In this document: one piece after another, positions 7,082 to 19,019 of the stretch
Position numbering within the stretch: position 1 is the stretch's first letter
How the letters are laid out: the number at the start of each line of letters is the position of its first letter
NCBI GenBank assembly: GCA_022360105.1
Contig: JAKSDL010000860.1
Location: forward strand, 1-24,649
Source: Pseudomonadota bacterium
GTDB lineage: Bacteria; SAR324; XYD2-FULL-50-16; JAHJRI01
Length of the DNA: 24,649 nucleotides
Reading direction: 5' to 3'
Made by a program: the position numbers and the translations under genes
The notes under the pieces: generated by a model
The model's database searches: none
Told to the model about the DNA's origin: nothing
What the model saw: only the letters and a program-made list of their open reading frames with translations

Positions 7082-8199
7082 ATGAAATTAACAATAGATA
7101 GAAATGTTTTATTAGAAGCTTTACAACTGGCAGTGAACATCTCCCCAAAAACGACCAGCGATCCAATTATTAATAACATCCTGATCGATACTATTGGGGA
7201 TAACGGCATATCTATAAAAGCAACGAATCATGATAATTCTGTTTTTGGGGAGTTTGATGCCAAAGTAACAGAACCTGGAAACATCTGTGTTGGCACCTCC
7301 AAGTTGTTCAATCTGGTTCGTGAATTGAGGGAAAATCAGGTCCAAATTGAATCAACCCCTCAGAATTGGGTTTATCTCACTTGTGGAAATTCCAATATTA
7401 AACTCCCGGGAATCGAACCGGATAAGTTTCCAAATGTGGAATTTAAAAATCTGGAAAGGAAGTTCTCAATCCCCCCTGAAATTCTGAAAAACGCTATCGA
7501 CCGCACATTCTTTGCTATCGGTGAAAATGAATCGAGAAAGAATTTGATGGGCCTAAATCTCCAAATACTCTCTTCTGATCAAATCAGCTGGAAAGGAGCT
7601 GACTCATTTAGGATCTGTCAATATAACAGCACATTTGATTCGTCACTTCCACAAGAAGGAAATATTATTATTCCCAAAAAAAGCCTGTTGGAAATTAAAC
7701 GGGTATTGGAATTTGGTGAGAAAGACATAGAGGCTTCTTTTGATGATAATATTTTTCAAATATTTACCTCATCAATTAAATACAAAACCCGTTTAATTGA
7801 AGCTGAATTTCCTAATCTGGACCGACTGGTTAACAATCCAAGTTTGCACATAGTTTCGCTTCCTAAAATGGAGTTGTTAAACGCCGTGCGAATTCTTAAT
7901 ACCTTGACGGAAGGCGATCAAAAATCTGTGATGAAACTGACTTTTGAAGACAGCAGAATGACGCTGGAAAGCCAAAAGCTGGATTTCGGGGAAGGTAATG
8001 ATGTAATTTTCTGCGACTACACCGGTGAGAAAATGAGCATTGGTTTAAACATCCGGTTTTTTCTGGAAGCAATTCAGTCCTTTGATTCGTCATCCGACGA
8101 GAACCTTCAGCTTTGCATTACCAAACCTGAAGCGCCATTTATCGTGCAATGCGAAGAATGGGAAAACTATAAAACCGTGTTAATGCCAGTTCGTATTCA

Positions 8200-8206
<7 letters not shown>
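7082..8206 (+). CDS. dnaN: DNA polymerase III beta sliding clamp
   Basis: The 374-residue protein forms the ring-shaped dimer that tethers DNA polymerase III to DNA and docks many repair proteins. It starts MKLTIDRNVLLEAL and ends with the clamp C-terminus YKTVLMPVRIQW, related to the usual VMPMRL; this region forms the peptide-binding pocket. Three similar domains of about 120 residues are expected from the family and the length fits. The leader directly before ATG is CTA/TTA-rich with no SD. The last 7 bp overlap recF, implying translational coupling. Confidence 0.97.
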
Positions 8207-11965
<3,759 letters not shown>

Positions 11966-11987
11966 CTTCTCTGTTCTATCCAAATAA

Positions 11988-12968
11988 TTAAATAATATAA
12001 TCATTTACCAAAGATTTAAAATCGCCATTGTAGCGAGGTCCCAGTTGTGCGACGATTTTCGCGGCACAATATGCAGCTAGTTGTCCGGCCTGTTTGGTAT
12101 TGTAACCGTTTGTAATACCGAATAGATAGCCTGCTGCAAAACTGTCACCGGCTCCTGTCGTATCCACCGCTTCTACCTTAAAGGCTTCGATATCTGTTGT
12201 ATTTCCATCTCTATAGATTTTTGATCCCTTGGCTCCCAGGGTCAAAGCAATATGATCAACACTTTTGGCTAATTCCTCAATCTGTTTGTCAACGTTTGAT
12301 TGACCGGTCATGATTTCAGCTTCAGCTTCATTGCAGAAAACCAGCTCCACAAAGTTATCAAGGAGAAATTGGAAATCTTTTTTATGTCTTTCAACACAGA
12401 AGGAATCTGATAAGGAAATTGAGATTTTAACCCCTGCCGCCTTGGCATGTTCGAGTGCTGCAACAACAGTTTCTTTTTGAGTTGGTGTATCCCACAGGTA
12501 CCCTTCAACATATATATATTCCGAATCGCTGATGTCATCAAGCTCCAGGTCCTGTTTGGCGAAATTAACGCACATGCCCAAATGGGTATTCATGGTACGC
12601 TCTGCATCCGGAGTTACCAAAATCACCGTACTTCCTGTTGCACCTTCCTGTTTTTTCAACAAAGATCCAACACCAAGTTTGACTAATTGTGATTCATAAT
12701 CGAACCCAAGATCATCATCCCCGAGCTTTCCTCCGTAGGCAGATTTTCCTCCCAGCTGAGCCACCATCGCCATGGTATTTGCACAAGAACCTCCTAATGC
12801 AGTTGTCTGTTCCAGTTCAGCACTTTTTATAAGGATTTCGTTTTGCCGATTAACATCAACCAGATTCATACTTCCTTTATCGAGTTTAAGATCCTTCATA
12901 AACGATTCGGAAACATGAAAAAAAATATCGATTAACGGGTTACCAAGTCCAAGAACGTTGTATTTCAT
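11988..12968 (-). CDS. PfkB-family carbohydrate/nucleoside kinase, adenosine kinase-like
   Basis: The 326-residue ribokinase-fold enzyme transfers the gamma-phosphate of ATP to a sugar or nucleoside. N-terminal motif: GGSCANTMAMVAQLGG (59-74), with the SxANT form usual in adenosine kinase-like members. C-terminal PfkB signature: VDTTGAGDSFAAGYL, with predicted catalytic base D275. Adenosine salvage to AMP is the likeliest role, but ribokinase, inosine-guanosine kinase or 2-keto-3-deoxygluconate kinase cannot be excluded. Its ATG overlaps the stop of the upstream acyltransferase gene (ATGA), and AGGAA lies about 6 nt upstream within that gene, so the two are translationally coupled. Confidence 0.88.
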   Translation of the reverse strand: MKYNVLGLGNPLIDIFFHVSESFMKDLKLDKGSMNLVDVNRQNEILIKSAELEQTTALGGSCANTMAMVAQLGGKSAYGGKLGDDDLGFDYESQLVKLGVGSLLKKQEGATGSTVILVTPDAERTMNTHLGMCVNFAKQDLELDDISDSEYIYVEGYLWDTPTQKETVVAALEHAKAAGVKISISLSDSFCVERHKKDFQFLLDNFVELVFCNEAEAEIMTGQSNVDKQIEELAKSVDHIALTLGAKGSKIYRDGNTTDIEAFKVEAVDTTGAGDSFAAGYLFGITNGYNTKQAGQLAAYCAAKIVAQLGPRYNGDFKSLVNDYII

Positions 12969-13651
12969 TTTGATTTCCTAAGTAGATTAACAGTTTTCTC
13001 CACAGCTTCTACATTGAGCATCATATGGTTTTCAAATTCTTTTGCAACAGCTTCAAATTGGTTTTTGTCCAGTGTCTCCGGTATCTGAACTGGCGCTCCC
13101 AGGCCGGCAACCACGGTGGAGAAGGGTTTAGGCATTTTATGTTTGTCCCAGCTTTTGCTAAACACCCATTGTTTGGTTGATTCTACATGCAAAGGAACAA
13201 GAGGTGCGGATGACTTTTGGGAAACCGTAATTGCACCGTGCTGCAGTTTGTATTTTGGTCCTCGTGGTCCATCCGGAGTGATCGCTCCGTTTTGCCCTGT
13301 TTTGATTCCTTTGATCATTGATAACAAAGCTCTAACTCCTCCCCTGGAGCTGGAGCCTCTGATAGTTTGATTCCCCAGGAGTTCCACAACGGTGGCAGCA
13401 AAACTACCATCTTTGCTTGCACTTACAAGCGAAAGCAGACGTTGATTTCTCAAAAGCACTGCAGCATAGGTAATGTTGTTATGCCAAAAAGAATATATCC
13501 AATTCTCGTTTCTTTTTTTTAAATCTTCAATGTGTTCCAGCCCAATCCATTTTTTTCTGCAGGACAGCAGGATTATCAGCATGAGCCATTTCAATAAACG
13601 GGGGGCCAAATAGCTGGATATTCTCTTTTTCAAAGAATCACCGTTGGACAT
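12965..13651 (-). CDS. DUF374-type lysophospholipid acyltransferase family protein
   Basis: The 228-residue protein resembles membrane-associated acyltransferases of the LPLAT superfamily. A hydrophobic segment (about residues 18-32) could anchor it in the inner membrane. Family motifs are FWHNN (acceptor His region), SASKDGSFAA, RGSSSRGGVRAL and TPDGPRGPKYKLQHGAI, in the order typical for DUF374. Members of this family are common in diderms, and an envelope lipid or lipid A-like substrate is plausible, but the actual acyl acceptor is unknown. No clear SD precedes the ATG. The 3' end overlaps the kinase start by 4 bp. It lies 101 bp downstream of the dapL stop, with a hairpin in between. Confidence 0.85.
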   Translation of the reverse strand: MSNGDSLKKRISSYLAPRLLKWLMLIILLSCRKKWIGLEHIEDLKKRNENWIYSFWHNNITYAAVLLRNQRLLSLVSASKDGSFAATVVELLGNQTIRGSSSRGGVRALLSMIKGIKTGQNGAITPDGPRGPKYKLQHGAITVSQKSSAPLVPLHVESTKQWVFSKSWDKHKMPKPFSTVVAGLGAPVQIPETLDKNQFEAVAKEFENHMMLNVEAVEKTVNLLRKSK

Positions 13652-13695
13652 AAATGGCTGTCTGATTTGATATGTGATTGGGGCTATAAGAAATG

Positions 13696-13724
13696 AAAGC
13701 TCCGGATGTCAGACACGGAGCTTT
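13696..13724 (-). terminator. Terminator-like hairpin after dapL
   Basis: A perfect 9-bp stem (AAAGCTCCG / CGGAGCTTT) surrounds an 11-nt loop, starting 28 nt beyond the dapL stop. Reading the minus strand, the stem ends in CTTT and is followed by CATTTCTTATAG, a broken T-rich tail. It probably terminates or attenuates dapL transcription before the downstream acyltransferase gene. Confidence 0.6.
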
Positions 13725-13752
13725 AGGAAACAAGAAAGTTTAGTCAATCTCT

Positions 13753-14985
13753 TTAAAAAGTCAGCTGCAGTTTTGCCAACCTGGTTTTCAGTTCTTCAAT
13801 CACGGATTTCTCCTCCTCAATCCCTGCAGCATTAAAGGTAACGGAAAACCTCAGAAACGAGCCTGCATCATCCCATGGCACGGTAGATATTAAAGCTTCC
13901 TTAATCAAGTAGGTGGAAGCTTCTTCTGCATTGTCAAAGGTAACTCCTCCGGCAGCGCCTTTTGGTGCTTTTACATAGCCATAAAAAGTACCTTTTGGCT
14001 TTTCTGCTTCAAATCCTAACTCATTGAGGGCTGCCACCAGCAAGTCAAATCGCCTGGAGTATTTTTCACAGGTTTCATCCGTAATTCTCAGACTGTTCAA
14101 AGCCTTGATTCCTGCAAGTTGAATCGCCCTAAACTGACCCGAATCGGTGTTATCCTTCACAGTTGCATAGGCACTGACGATTTTTGGATCTCCGGCAACA
14201 AAAGCTATTCTCCAACCTGTCATGTTGAAAGCCTTGGAAAGGGAGTGTACTTCAATGCCGACATCAGTTGCTCCATCAACCGAGAGAAAACTAAGCGGCT
14301 TGTAACCGTCGAAAGTTACTGCTGCGTACGCTGCATCATGAATGACAGCCACATTGTTTGCTTTTGCGAAGGCAACCACTTTTTCGAAGAATTCGCTGGT
14401 TGCTACTTGCCCTGTGGGATTGTTTGGATAATTAATGTATAAGATTTTTGCTTTTTCCAGTACATTTCCCGGAATCGAATCCAGATCAGGTAAAAAACCG
14501 TTTTCCTTAAGCAGTGGTAGCTGATGCACAGCACCACCAAGATATCTGGTGTATGTGCCTGTTACACCGTAACCCGGGGAGGTAGAAAGCGTTATGTCAC
14601 CCGGATTGATTAAACAGATGGGTAATAAAGCCAGAACCGGTTTGGAGCCTATTCCATGAACAATATGTTTTTGCGGATCAAGATTGGAAACACTGTATAC
14701 CTTATCCATATAGTCAGCAGCAGCTTCCTGGAATTCCGGAATACCGTTATCCGCATACCATCTGTTTTCAGGTTTCCCAGCTTCTTCAGCCAGTGCTTGA
14801 ACTACTGATGCATCAGCAGGAATATCCGGTTCGCCTACTCCCATATCGATAATAGGAATATCCGGATATTTTTTTGTTGCTTCGGCCTTGGCCATTTTAA
14901 TTTTCTGGAATTTGTATATCTCTGTTGACTTACCGAAGCTTTTGCCTCCGAGTCTTTCTGCAATTAGGTTTTCAAAAAAATCCAC
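13753..14985 (-). CDS. dapL: LL-diaminopimelate aminotransferase
   Basis: This PLP class I/II aminotransferase is predicted to convert tetrahydrodipicolinate directly to LL-DAP using glutamate, a shortcut to lysine and meso-DAP for peptidoglycan. With the start chosen here it has 410 residues. Motifs: DMGVGEPDIP and RWYADNGIPEFQ near the N-terminus, YPNNPTG (PLP-contact Asn), HDAAYAAVTFD (D217 and Y220), HSLSKAFNMTGWRI with the PLP Lys at K251, and FLRFSVTF for the substrate carboxylate Arg. The YADNGIPEF form resembles the DapL2-type branch. I start at GTG 14985 because GGGAG (14991-14995) sits 5 nt upstream and VDFFENLIAERLGGKSFGK fits the family N-terminus. A TTG at 14997 lacks an SD. Other aspartate aminotransferase-like functions are possible but less likely. 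Confidence 0.88.
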   Translation of the reverse strand: MDFFENLIAERLGGKSFGKSTEIYKFQKIKMAKAEATKKYPDIPIIDMGVGEPDIPADASVVQALAEEAGKPENRWYADNGIPEFQEAAADYMDKVYSVSNLDPQKHIVHGIGSKPVLALLPICLINPGDITLSTSPGYGVTGTYTRYLGGAVHQLPLLKENGFLPDLDSIPGNVLEKAKILYINYPNNPTGQVATSEFFEKVVAFAKANNVAVIHDAAYAAVTFDGYKPLSFLSVDGATDVGIEVHSLSKAFNMTGWRIAFVAGDPKIVSAYATVKDNTDSGQFRAIQLAGIKALNSLRITDETCEKYSRRFDLLVAALNELGFEAEKPKGTFYGYVKAPKGAAGGVTFDNAEEASTYLIKEALISTVPWDDAGSFLRFSVTFNAAGIEEEKSVIEELKTRLAKLQLTF

Positions 14986-15051
14986 CTTGGCTCCCAAATG
15001 TTTCTAGTTGTGAAAAAGAAAAAACTCTTTAAAAATCAATACTATCAACTG

Positions 15052-15069
15052 GATGTCCTGGCAGACATC
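15052..15069. promoter_or_regulatory. Inverted repeat GATGTC-N6-GACATC upstream of dapL
   Basis: Two perfect 6-bp arms (15052-15057, 15064-15069) flank a 6-bp spacer, 67 bp upstream of the dapL start. Its size and symmetry fit an operator for a dimeric regulator, but no regulator gene is nearby. The remaining gene-free sequence 14998-15180 shows nothing else I can support. Confidence 0.3.
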
Positions 15070-15180
15070 AATCGATGATAAATTAAACCTAACAGTATTT
15101 TTGTTTTGCTTCAAGTAGCGAGAACAGGCTTTCAGAAACTGTTGTTATTGCTTTTAGCAGTCGGTCTGTAGGAATTCCGG

Positions 15181-15210
15181 TTGACAGGTTGAAGGCTTAT
15201 CCTCTACTAT
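15181..15210 (+). promoter_or_regulatory. Sigma-70-type promoter for tRNA-Leu
   Basis: A perfect -35 TTGACA (15181-15186), an 18-bp spacer and -10 TACTAT (15205-15210) predict a start near 15217, about 7 nt before the mature tRNA 5' end. It may also feed the gpsA operon by read-through. Confidence 0.7.
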
Positions 15211-15223
15211 TGCATATTAAATT

Positions 15224-15310
15224 GCCGAGATGGTGAAACTGGTAGACACGCTGGATTCAAAATCCAGTGGCCTCGCGGCCGTGCCGGTTCGATTCCGGCT
15301 CTCGGTACCA
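15224..15310 (+). tRNA. tRNA-Leu (anticodon CAA)
   Basis: An 87-nt class II tRNA. The acceptor stem is GCCGAGA (15224-15230) with TCTCGGT, discriminator A and an encoded CCA (15308-15310). The anticodon stem is CTGGA/TCCAG around loop TTCAAAA, with anticodon CAA at 15258-15260 decoding UUG. A long variable arm (about 15 nt, GGCC...GGCC) identifies a Leu/Ser-type tRNA. The T arm is GCCGG-TTCGATT-CCGGC. All stems pair. Confidence 0.97.
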
Positions 15311-15329
15311 GTTGCAAAAACTGAAAAGA

Positions 15330-15345
15330 CTATTTCATGAAATAG
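15330..15345. repeat. 16-bp perfect palindrome CTATTTCATGAAATAG
   Basis: A perfect dyad located between the tRNA-Leu 3' end and its terminator. It could form a small hairpin during tRNA 3' processing or be an operator for the gpsA cluster. Its role is unknown. Confidence 0.4.
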
Positions 15346-15355
15346 TACATTGATT

Positions 15356-15393
15356 AAAGGGACAGGTGGACTTCCGGCTGTCCCTTTTTTTTT
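15356..15393 (+). terminator. Intrinsic terminator after tRNA-Leu
   Basis: A 10-bp perfect stem, AAAGGGACAG (15356-15365) with CTGTCCCTTT (15378-15387), a 12-nt loop and a run of nine T ending at 15393. It ends the tRNA unit and lies only 13 nt before the gpsA ATG. Confidence 0.9.
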
Positions 15394-15406
15394 AGGTTGA
15401 AAACAA

Positions 15407-16423
15407 ATGACTGCAATCAAACCGATTCAAAACATCACAGTGCTGGGAGCCGGTCGCTGGGGCACAGCCATGGCTATTTATCTCAGCAGGAAAGAAGAGC
15501 TTCGGGTAACCCTCCAATGCCATCTGCAATCGGAATATGATGAATTAAAAGCGAACGATCGAGCACCAAACCTTCCCGGGTTCAGCTGTGAAGGAAGGAT
15601 ACACTTCGAGTTGGATTTAATTAAATCCCTGGAAAATGCTGATCTGGTAGTGGTAGCGATACCCGTTGCTTTTATGAGAGGGGTGTTGAAGAGAATCGAA
15701 GGACTTTCCGATTCCACTGTGATTGTCAGTATCAACAAGGGAATTGAACGAGAATCCCTGCAAACGGTTCCTGAAATTGTTAGAGAATACTTCCCGAATA
15801 ACCCGCTGGCGCATCTGGGAGGTCCGTGTTTTCCTGAAGGTTTGCTTTCCGATATCACTCCTGCAGCTGAAACGATGGCTTGCGAAGACGAAAAGATGGG
15901 AGCTCAGCTACAGGAACTATTCAGCAGTACATCTTTCCGAGTCTATCGCAGTGTGGAATTAAAAGGTGTGGCGCTGCTGGGAGCGCTGAAAAACATTTAT
16001 GCCATTATTGCCGGAATAGCTGATGGTATAGGGCTTTATGAAGAAGTGATATCCGTTGTCGTGACACGAGGTTTGGCAGAAATGAAACGTTTTTGCCAAC
16101 ACCAGGGAATCTCATTTGAAACCCTGTACGGTTTGAGTGGTTTAGGTGATTTGGCACTGACCTGCTATTCACCAAAAAGCAGCCACAATAAGAACTTTGG
16201 CAGAAGAATCGGCAAAGGTGAAAAAGTGGAAGACATCCTGGCTTCCATGGGTGGAACGGTGGCAGAAGGGTATTACACAACTAAAGCCGTTTGGGAAATC
16301 TCTAAAAAGGAAAATATTGATCTGCCGTTATGTAAAGGCGTTTACCAGGTGATATATGAAAACATGTCTCTAAAAGACAGCATGATGGAATTAATGAACA
16401 GACCGTTGAAAGTTGAGGATTGA
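15407..16423 (+). CDS. gpsA: Glycerol-3-phosphate dehydrogenase [NAD(P)+]
   Basis: The 338-residue enzyme reduces dihydroxyacetone phosphate to sn-glycerol-3-phosphate, the backbone for phospholipids. The Rossmann motif is VLGAGRWGTAMA (about 12-23). The VVVAIPV and SINKGIE segments follow. GALKNIYAIIAGIADG contains the catalytic Lys region, and YGLSGLGDLALTCYS is the C-terminal signature. The segment GPCFPEGLLSDITPAA is a variant of the usual GPSFAxEV. Length is normal. Only a weak AGG lies 10 nt before the ATG. It is the first gene of a five-gene plus-strand cluster; its stop is 1 nt before the folC start. Confidence 0.95.
   Translation: MTAIKPIQNITVLGAGRWGTAMAIYLSRKEELRVTLQCHLQSEYDELKANDRAPNLPGFSCEGRIHFELDLIKSLENADLVVVAIPVAFMRGVLKRIEGLSDSTVIVSINKGIERESLQTVPEIVREYFPNNPLAHLGGPCFPEGLLSDITPAAETMACEDEKMGAQLQELFSSTSFRVYRSVELKGVALLGALKNIYAIIAGIADGIGLYEEVISVVVTRGLAEMKRFCQHQGISFETLYGLSGLGDLALTCYSPKSSHNKNFGRRIGKGEKVEDILASMGGTVAEGYYTTKAVWEISKKENIDLPLCKGVYQVIYENMSLKDSMMELMNRPLKVED
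16415..16418 (+). promoter_or_regulatory. RBS deciding the folC start
   Basis: GAGG lies 6 nt upstream of TTG 16425, supporting that codon over the TTG at 16413, which lacks an SD. It sits within the end of gpsA. Confidence 0.55.
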
Positions 16424-16424
16424 G

Positions 16425-17768
16425 TTGAATGCAGCCTATCTTGAATTTCTTTACAACCTTGGACAGTTTAATATCAAACTAGGCCTTTCTACCATCCGGG
16501 AAATGCTAAACCGGATGGGAAATCCCCACCATCACCCTCGCATCATTCATATTGCAGGCACCAACGGAAAAGGCTCAACACTTGCGACAATCGAACAATT
16601 GTTGCTCGACACCGGATTTACCACAGGTTCAACAATCTCTCCCCACTTGATTTCCTTTAATGAACGCTTCAGGATTTGTGGCAAATCGGTAACCGATGAA
16701 GACCTAGATTACGCCTTTGAAAGAATTTGCCGCAGCTGTGATATCGATTTGGATCTAACCAAACCGGAATCAAGGGATGGATCAATCAGTCCCACGTTCT
16801 TCGAATTTGCTATCGCCCTGGCGTTTGAAGTGTTTAGATCCCACAAAGTGGATTTCATTATACTTGAAACAGGACTGGGAGGAAGACTGGATGCAACCAA
16901 CGTAGTAGAAAATCCCCTGGCTTGCATCCTGACTAGAATCGGTTATGATCATCAGGAGTTTCTTGGTGAAACACTGGAAGAGATCACCTGGGAAAAGATG
17001 GGTATTTTAAAAACCAATTCACCGGTTTTTGTTACTCAACAGCTGGAAAGAGTTAAGCAGGTCATTAAGAATCATTGTCTGGAAACAGGGATAAAGGCGT
17101 TTTTTTCTCCGGAGCATTTTTCTGCTGATTATTCAGATGTTTCACATGAAACGATCTATCACTTGGTCGTGCGAAATCATAAGAATTATACCATACCCCT
17201 GGAAATTCCGGTGCCATCTCAATCCCTGGCTGGTGATCATCAGAAACACAACACAGCTACGGCACTGGCCTTGTATCATTCAATTATTCCGGAGGGCAGA
17301 TGGTTATCAAAAGACCGGATTATAATGTCCTTACAAAATGTAACCTGGCGAGGCAGACTGGAATATCTTGATGAAAGTAAACGAATCTTGCTGGATGCAG
17401 CACACAATGAATCATCAATTCAATCTCTTTTTGATTTTCTAAAACAGCAGCATCACGATCAACGCATACTCTTTGCAATCGGCTGGAAAAAAGACAAACA
17501 GATCGCAGATGTGATTGATCTGAATGGTCTTTATCATGTCGAATTTCTACCGATCAAACAAAAAAATGAAAAGGCACTGGATGCAGACAAAGTTCTAGAG
17601 TTATTGACAGATATGAACTTCAGCACTTTGCAGGCAATTGATATTACTGAATTGATTGCAGGAGTAGCCAAGGAGTCTTTGCCGGAACACGACTTGTTGG
17701 TTATCGCTGGCTCTATCTATTTATTGGGGGAATTTCTTGAACAATGGCAAACGCCACAACACCATTAA
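16425..17768 (+). CDS. folC: Bifunctional folylpolyglutamate synthase / dihydrofolate synthase
   Basis: A Mur-ligase-family enzyme that joins Glu to dihydropteroate and extends the polyglutamate tail of folates using ATP. Motifs: P-loop AGTNGKGSTLATIE, ISPHLISFNERFRI, ETGLGGRLDATN, TRIGYDHQEFLG...WEKMGILK (metal and ATP binding), AGDHQKHNTATAL and LLDAAHNESS. The length of 447 residues from TTG 16425 is typical. The start follows the gpsA stop by 1 nt. The gene ends 12 bp before trpB. I see no evidence to tell monofunctional from bifunctional activity. Confidence 0.94.
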   Translation: MNAAYLEFLYNLGQFNIKLGLSTIREMLNRMGNPHHHPRIIHIAGTNGKGSTLATIEQLLLDTGFTTGSTISPHLISFNERFRICGKSVTDEDLDYAFERICRSCDIDLDLTKPESRDGSISPTFFEFAIALAFEVFRSHKVDFIILETGLGGRLDATNVVENPLACILTRIGYDHQEFLGETLEEITWEKMGILKTNSPVFVTQQLERVKQVIKNHCLETGIKAFFSPEHFSADYSDVSHETIYHLVVRNHKNYTIPLEIPVPSQSLAGDHQKHNTATALALYHSIIPEGRWLSKDRIIMSLQNVTWRGRLEYLDESKRILLDAAHNESSIQSLFDFLKQQHHDQRILFAIGWKKDKQIADVIDLNGLYHVEFLPIKQKNEKALDADKVLELLTDMNFSTLQAIDITELIAGVAKESLPEHDLLVIAGSIYLLGEFLEQWQTPQHH

Positions 17769-17780
17769 ACAAAACGCATC

Positions 17781-19019
17781 ATGGTACAAAAAAGCGAAAA
17801 CGGTTACTTCGGTAATTTTGGTGGGATGTTTATTCCCGAAATACTCAGATCGACCTTTGAGGAGTTGATCCAGGCTTACGAACAGGTAAGAAGTGATACT
17901 TCGTTTTGGGAATCATACAGGGAATTGATGTCGACCTATTCCTGCAGACCGACACCCATAACCTTGGCGGAAAATCTCTCAAAACATTTCAAGGGTGCCA
18001 GGATCTACATCAAACGAGAAGATCTCAACCATACAGGTGCTCACAAGGCCAACAATGTGATGGGTCAGGGTCTCTTGGTCAAACGAATGAAAAAAACCCG
18101 GGTAATTGCTGAAACAGGAGCCGGCCAACATGGTGTAGCCACAGCCACCATGGCAGCGAAGTTTGGATTTGACTGCACGATCTACATGGGGGCTGAAGAT
18201 GTGGAGAGGCAGAGACCCAATGTCTTTTGGATGGAAAAACTGGGTGCTAAAGTTGTTTCGGTTGAGGATGGCAGTCAGACGCTTAAGGATGCCATCAATG
18301 CTGCCTTCCGTGATTGGGCAACCAATATGGACACCACCCATTACGTAATGGGCACGGTGTGTGGACCACATCCTTTTCCGGAGATGGTTGCCTGGTTGCA
18401 ATCTATTATCGGGATTGAAGCCAGAAAGCAAATGCTGGATATTCATGGTTCATTACCAAAAAGGGTTTATGCCTGCGTTGGAGGTGGTTCTAACGCAATG
18501 GGTATTTTTGGCGGTTTTCTTGATGATCTTGATGTTGAACTGGTGGGAGTTGAAGCGGGAGGTCTTGGTTTGGAATCAGGAAAGCACGCATCCAGGCTGG
18601 CATCCAAAGATGGAAGCCTGGGAGTGTGTCAGGGATACAAAACCATGTTTCTGCAAAATGGCGATGGCCAGATGAATGATACCCATTCTGTTTCAGCCGG
18701 ATTGGATTATGTTGGTGTATCGCCTATTCTGGCTCATTTACATCAAACAGGTCGAGTTCGCTTTGAGGCTGCTACTGATAAAGAAGTGATGGAAGTTGAA
18801 AACCTTACAATCAAAAACGAAGGAATTATACCCGCCCTGGAATCGGCTCATGCATTTGTTCAGGCCTATAAAGAAGCTCCGAATCTGAGTGAGGACGATG
18901 CAATACTTATCAACTTATCCGGACGGGGTGACAAGGACATATTTACCATCGCGGATGCTTTTGAAGATAAGAAGTGGAGAGAGTTTATTATAGAAAAAGG
19001 AGAACGATACAATGCTTGA
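17781..19019 (+). CDS. trpB: Tryptophan synthase beta subunit
   Basis: The 412-residue PLP enzyme condenses indole with L-serine to give tryptophan. It has NFGGMFIPEIL at the N-terminus, KREDLNHTGAHKANN with PLP Lys K89, AETGAGQHGVA, and the phosphate-binding CVGGGSNAMG. Sequence and length match TrpB1, the form that partners TrpA. The 8-bp overlap with trpA (ATGCTTGA) supports stoichiometric, coupled translation. No SD is evident in the 12-nt gap after folC, so re-initiation is likely. No other trp genes are in the window. Confidence 0.97.
   Translation: MVQKSENGYFGNFGGMFIPEILRSTFEELIQAYEQVRSDTSFWESYRELMSTYSCRPTPITLAENLSKHFKGARIYIKREDLNHTGAHKANNVMGQGLLVKRMKKTRVIAETGAGQHGVATATMAAKFGFDCTIYMGAEDVERQRPNVFWMEKLGAKVVSVEDGSQTLKDAINAAFRDWATNMDTTHYVMGTVCGPHPFPEMVAWLQSIIGIEARKQMLDIHGSLPKRVYACVGGGSNAMGIFGGFLDDLDVELVGVEAGGLGLESGKHASRLASKDGSLGVCQGYKTMFLQNGDGQMNDTHSVSAGLDYVGVSPILAHLHQTGRVRFEAATDKEVMEVENLTIKNEGIIPALESAHAFVQAYKEAPNLSEDDAILINLSGRGDKDIFTIADAFEDKKWREFIIEKGERYNA

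Noticed and set aside
7064..7084. CTA/TTA triplet run just before the dnaN ATG
   Set aside because: Too short and degenerate to be a tandem repeat; simple AT-rich leader.
13705..13715. GATGTCAGACA in the loop of the dapL terminator hairpin, resembling the GATGTC-N6-GACATC dyad upstream of dapL
   Set aside because: Spacing differs (1 versus 6 bp) and the right arm is incomplete, so a shared operator is not supported.
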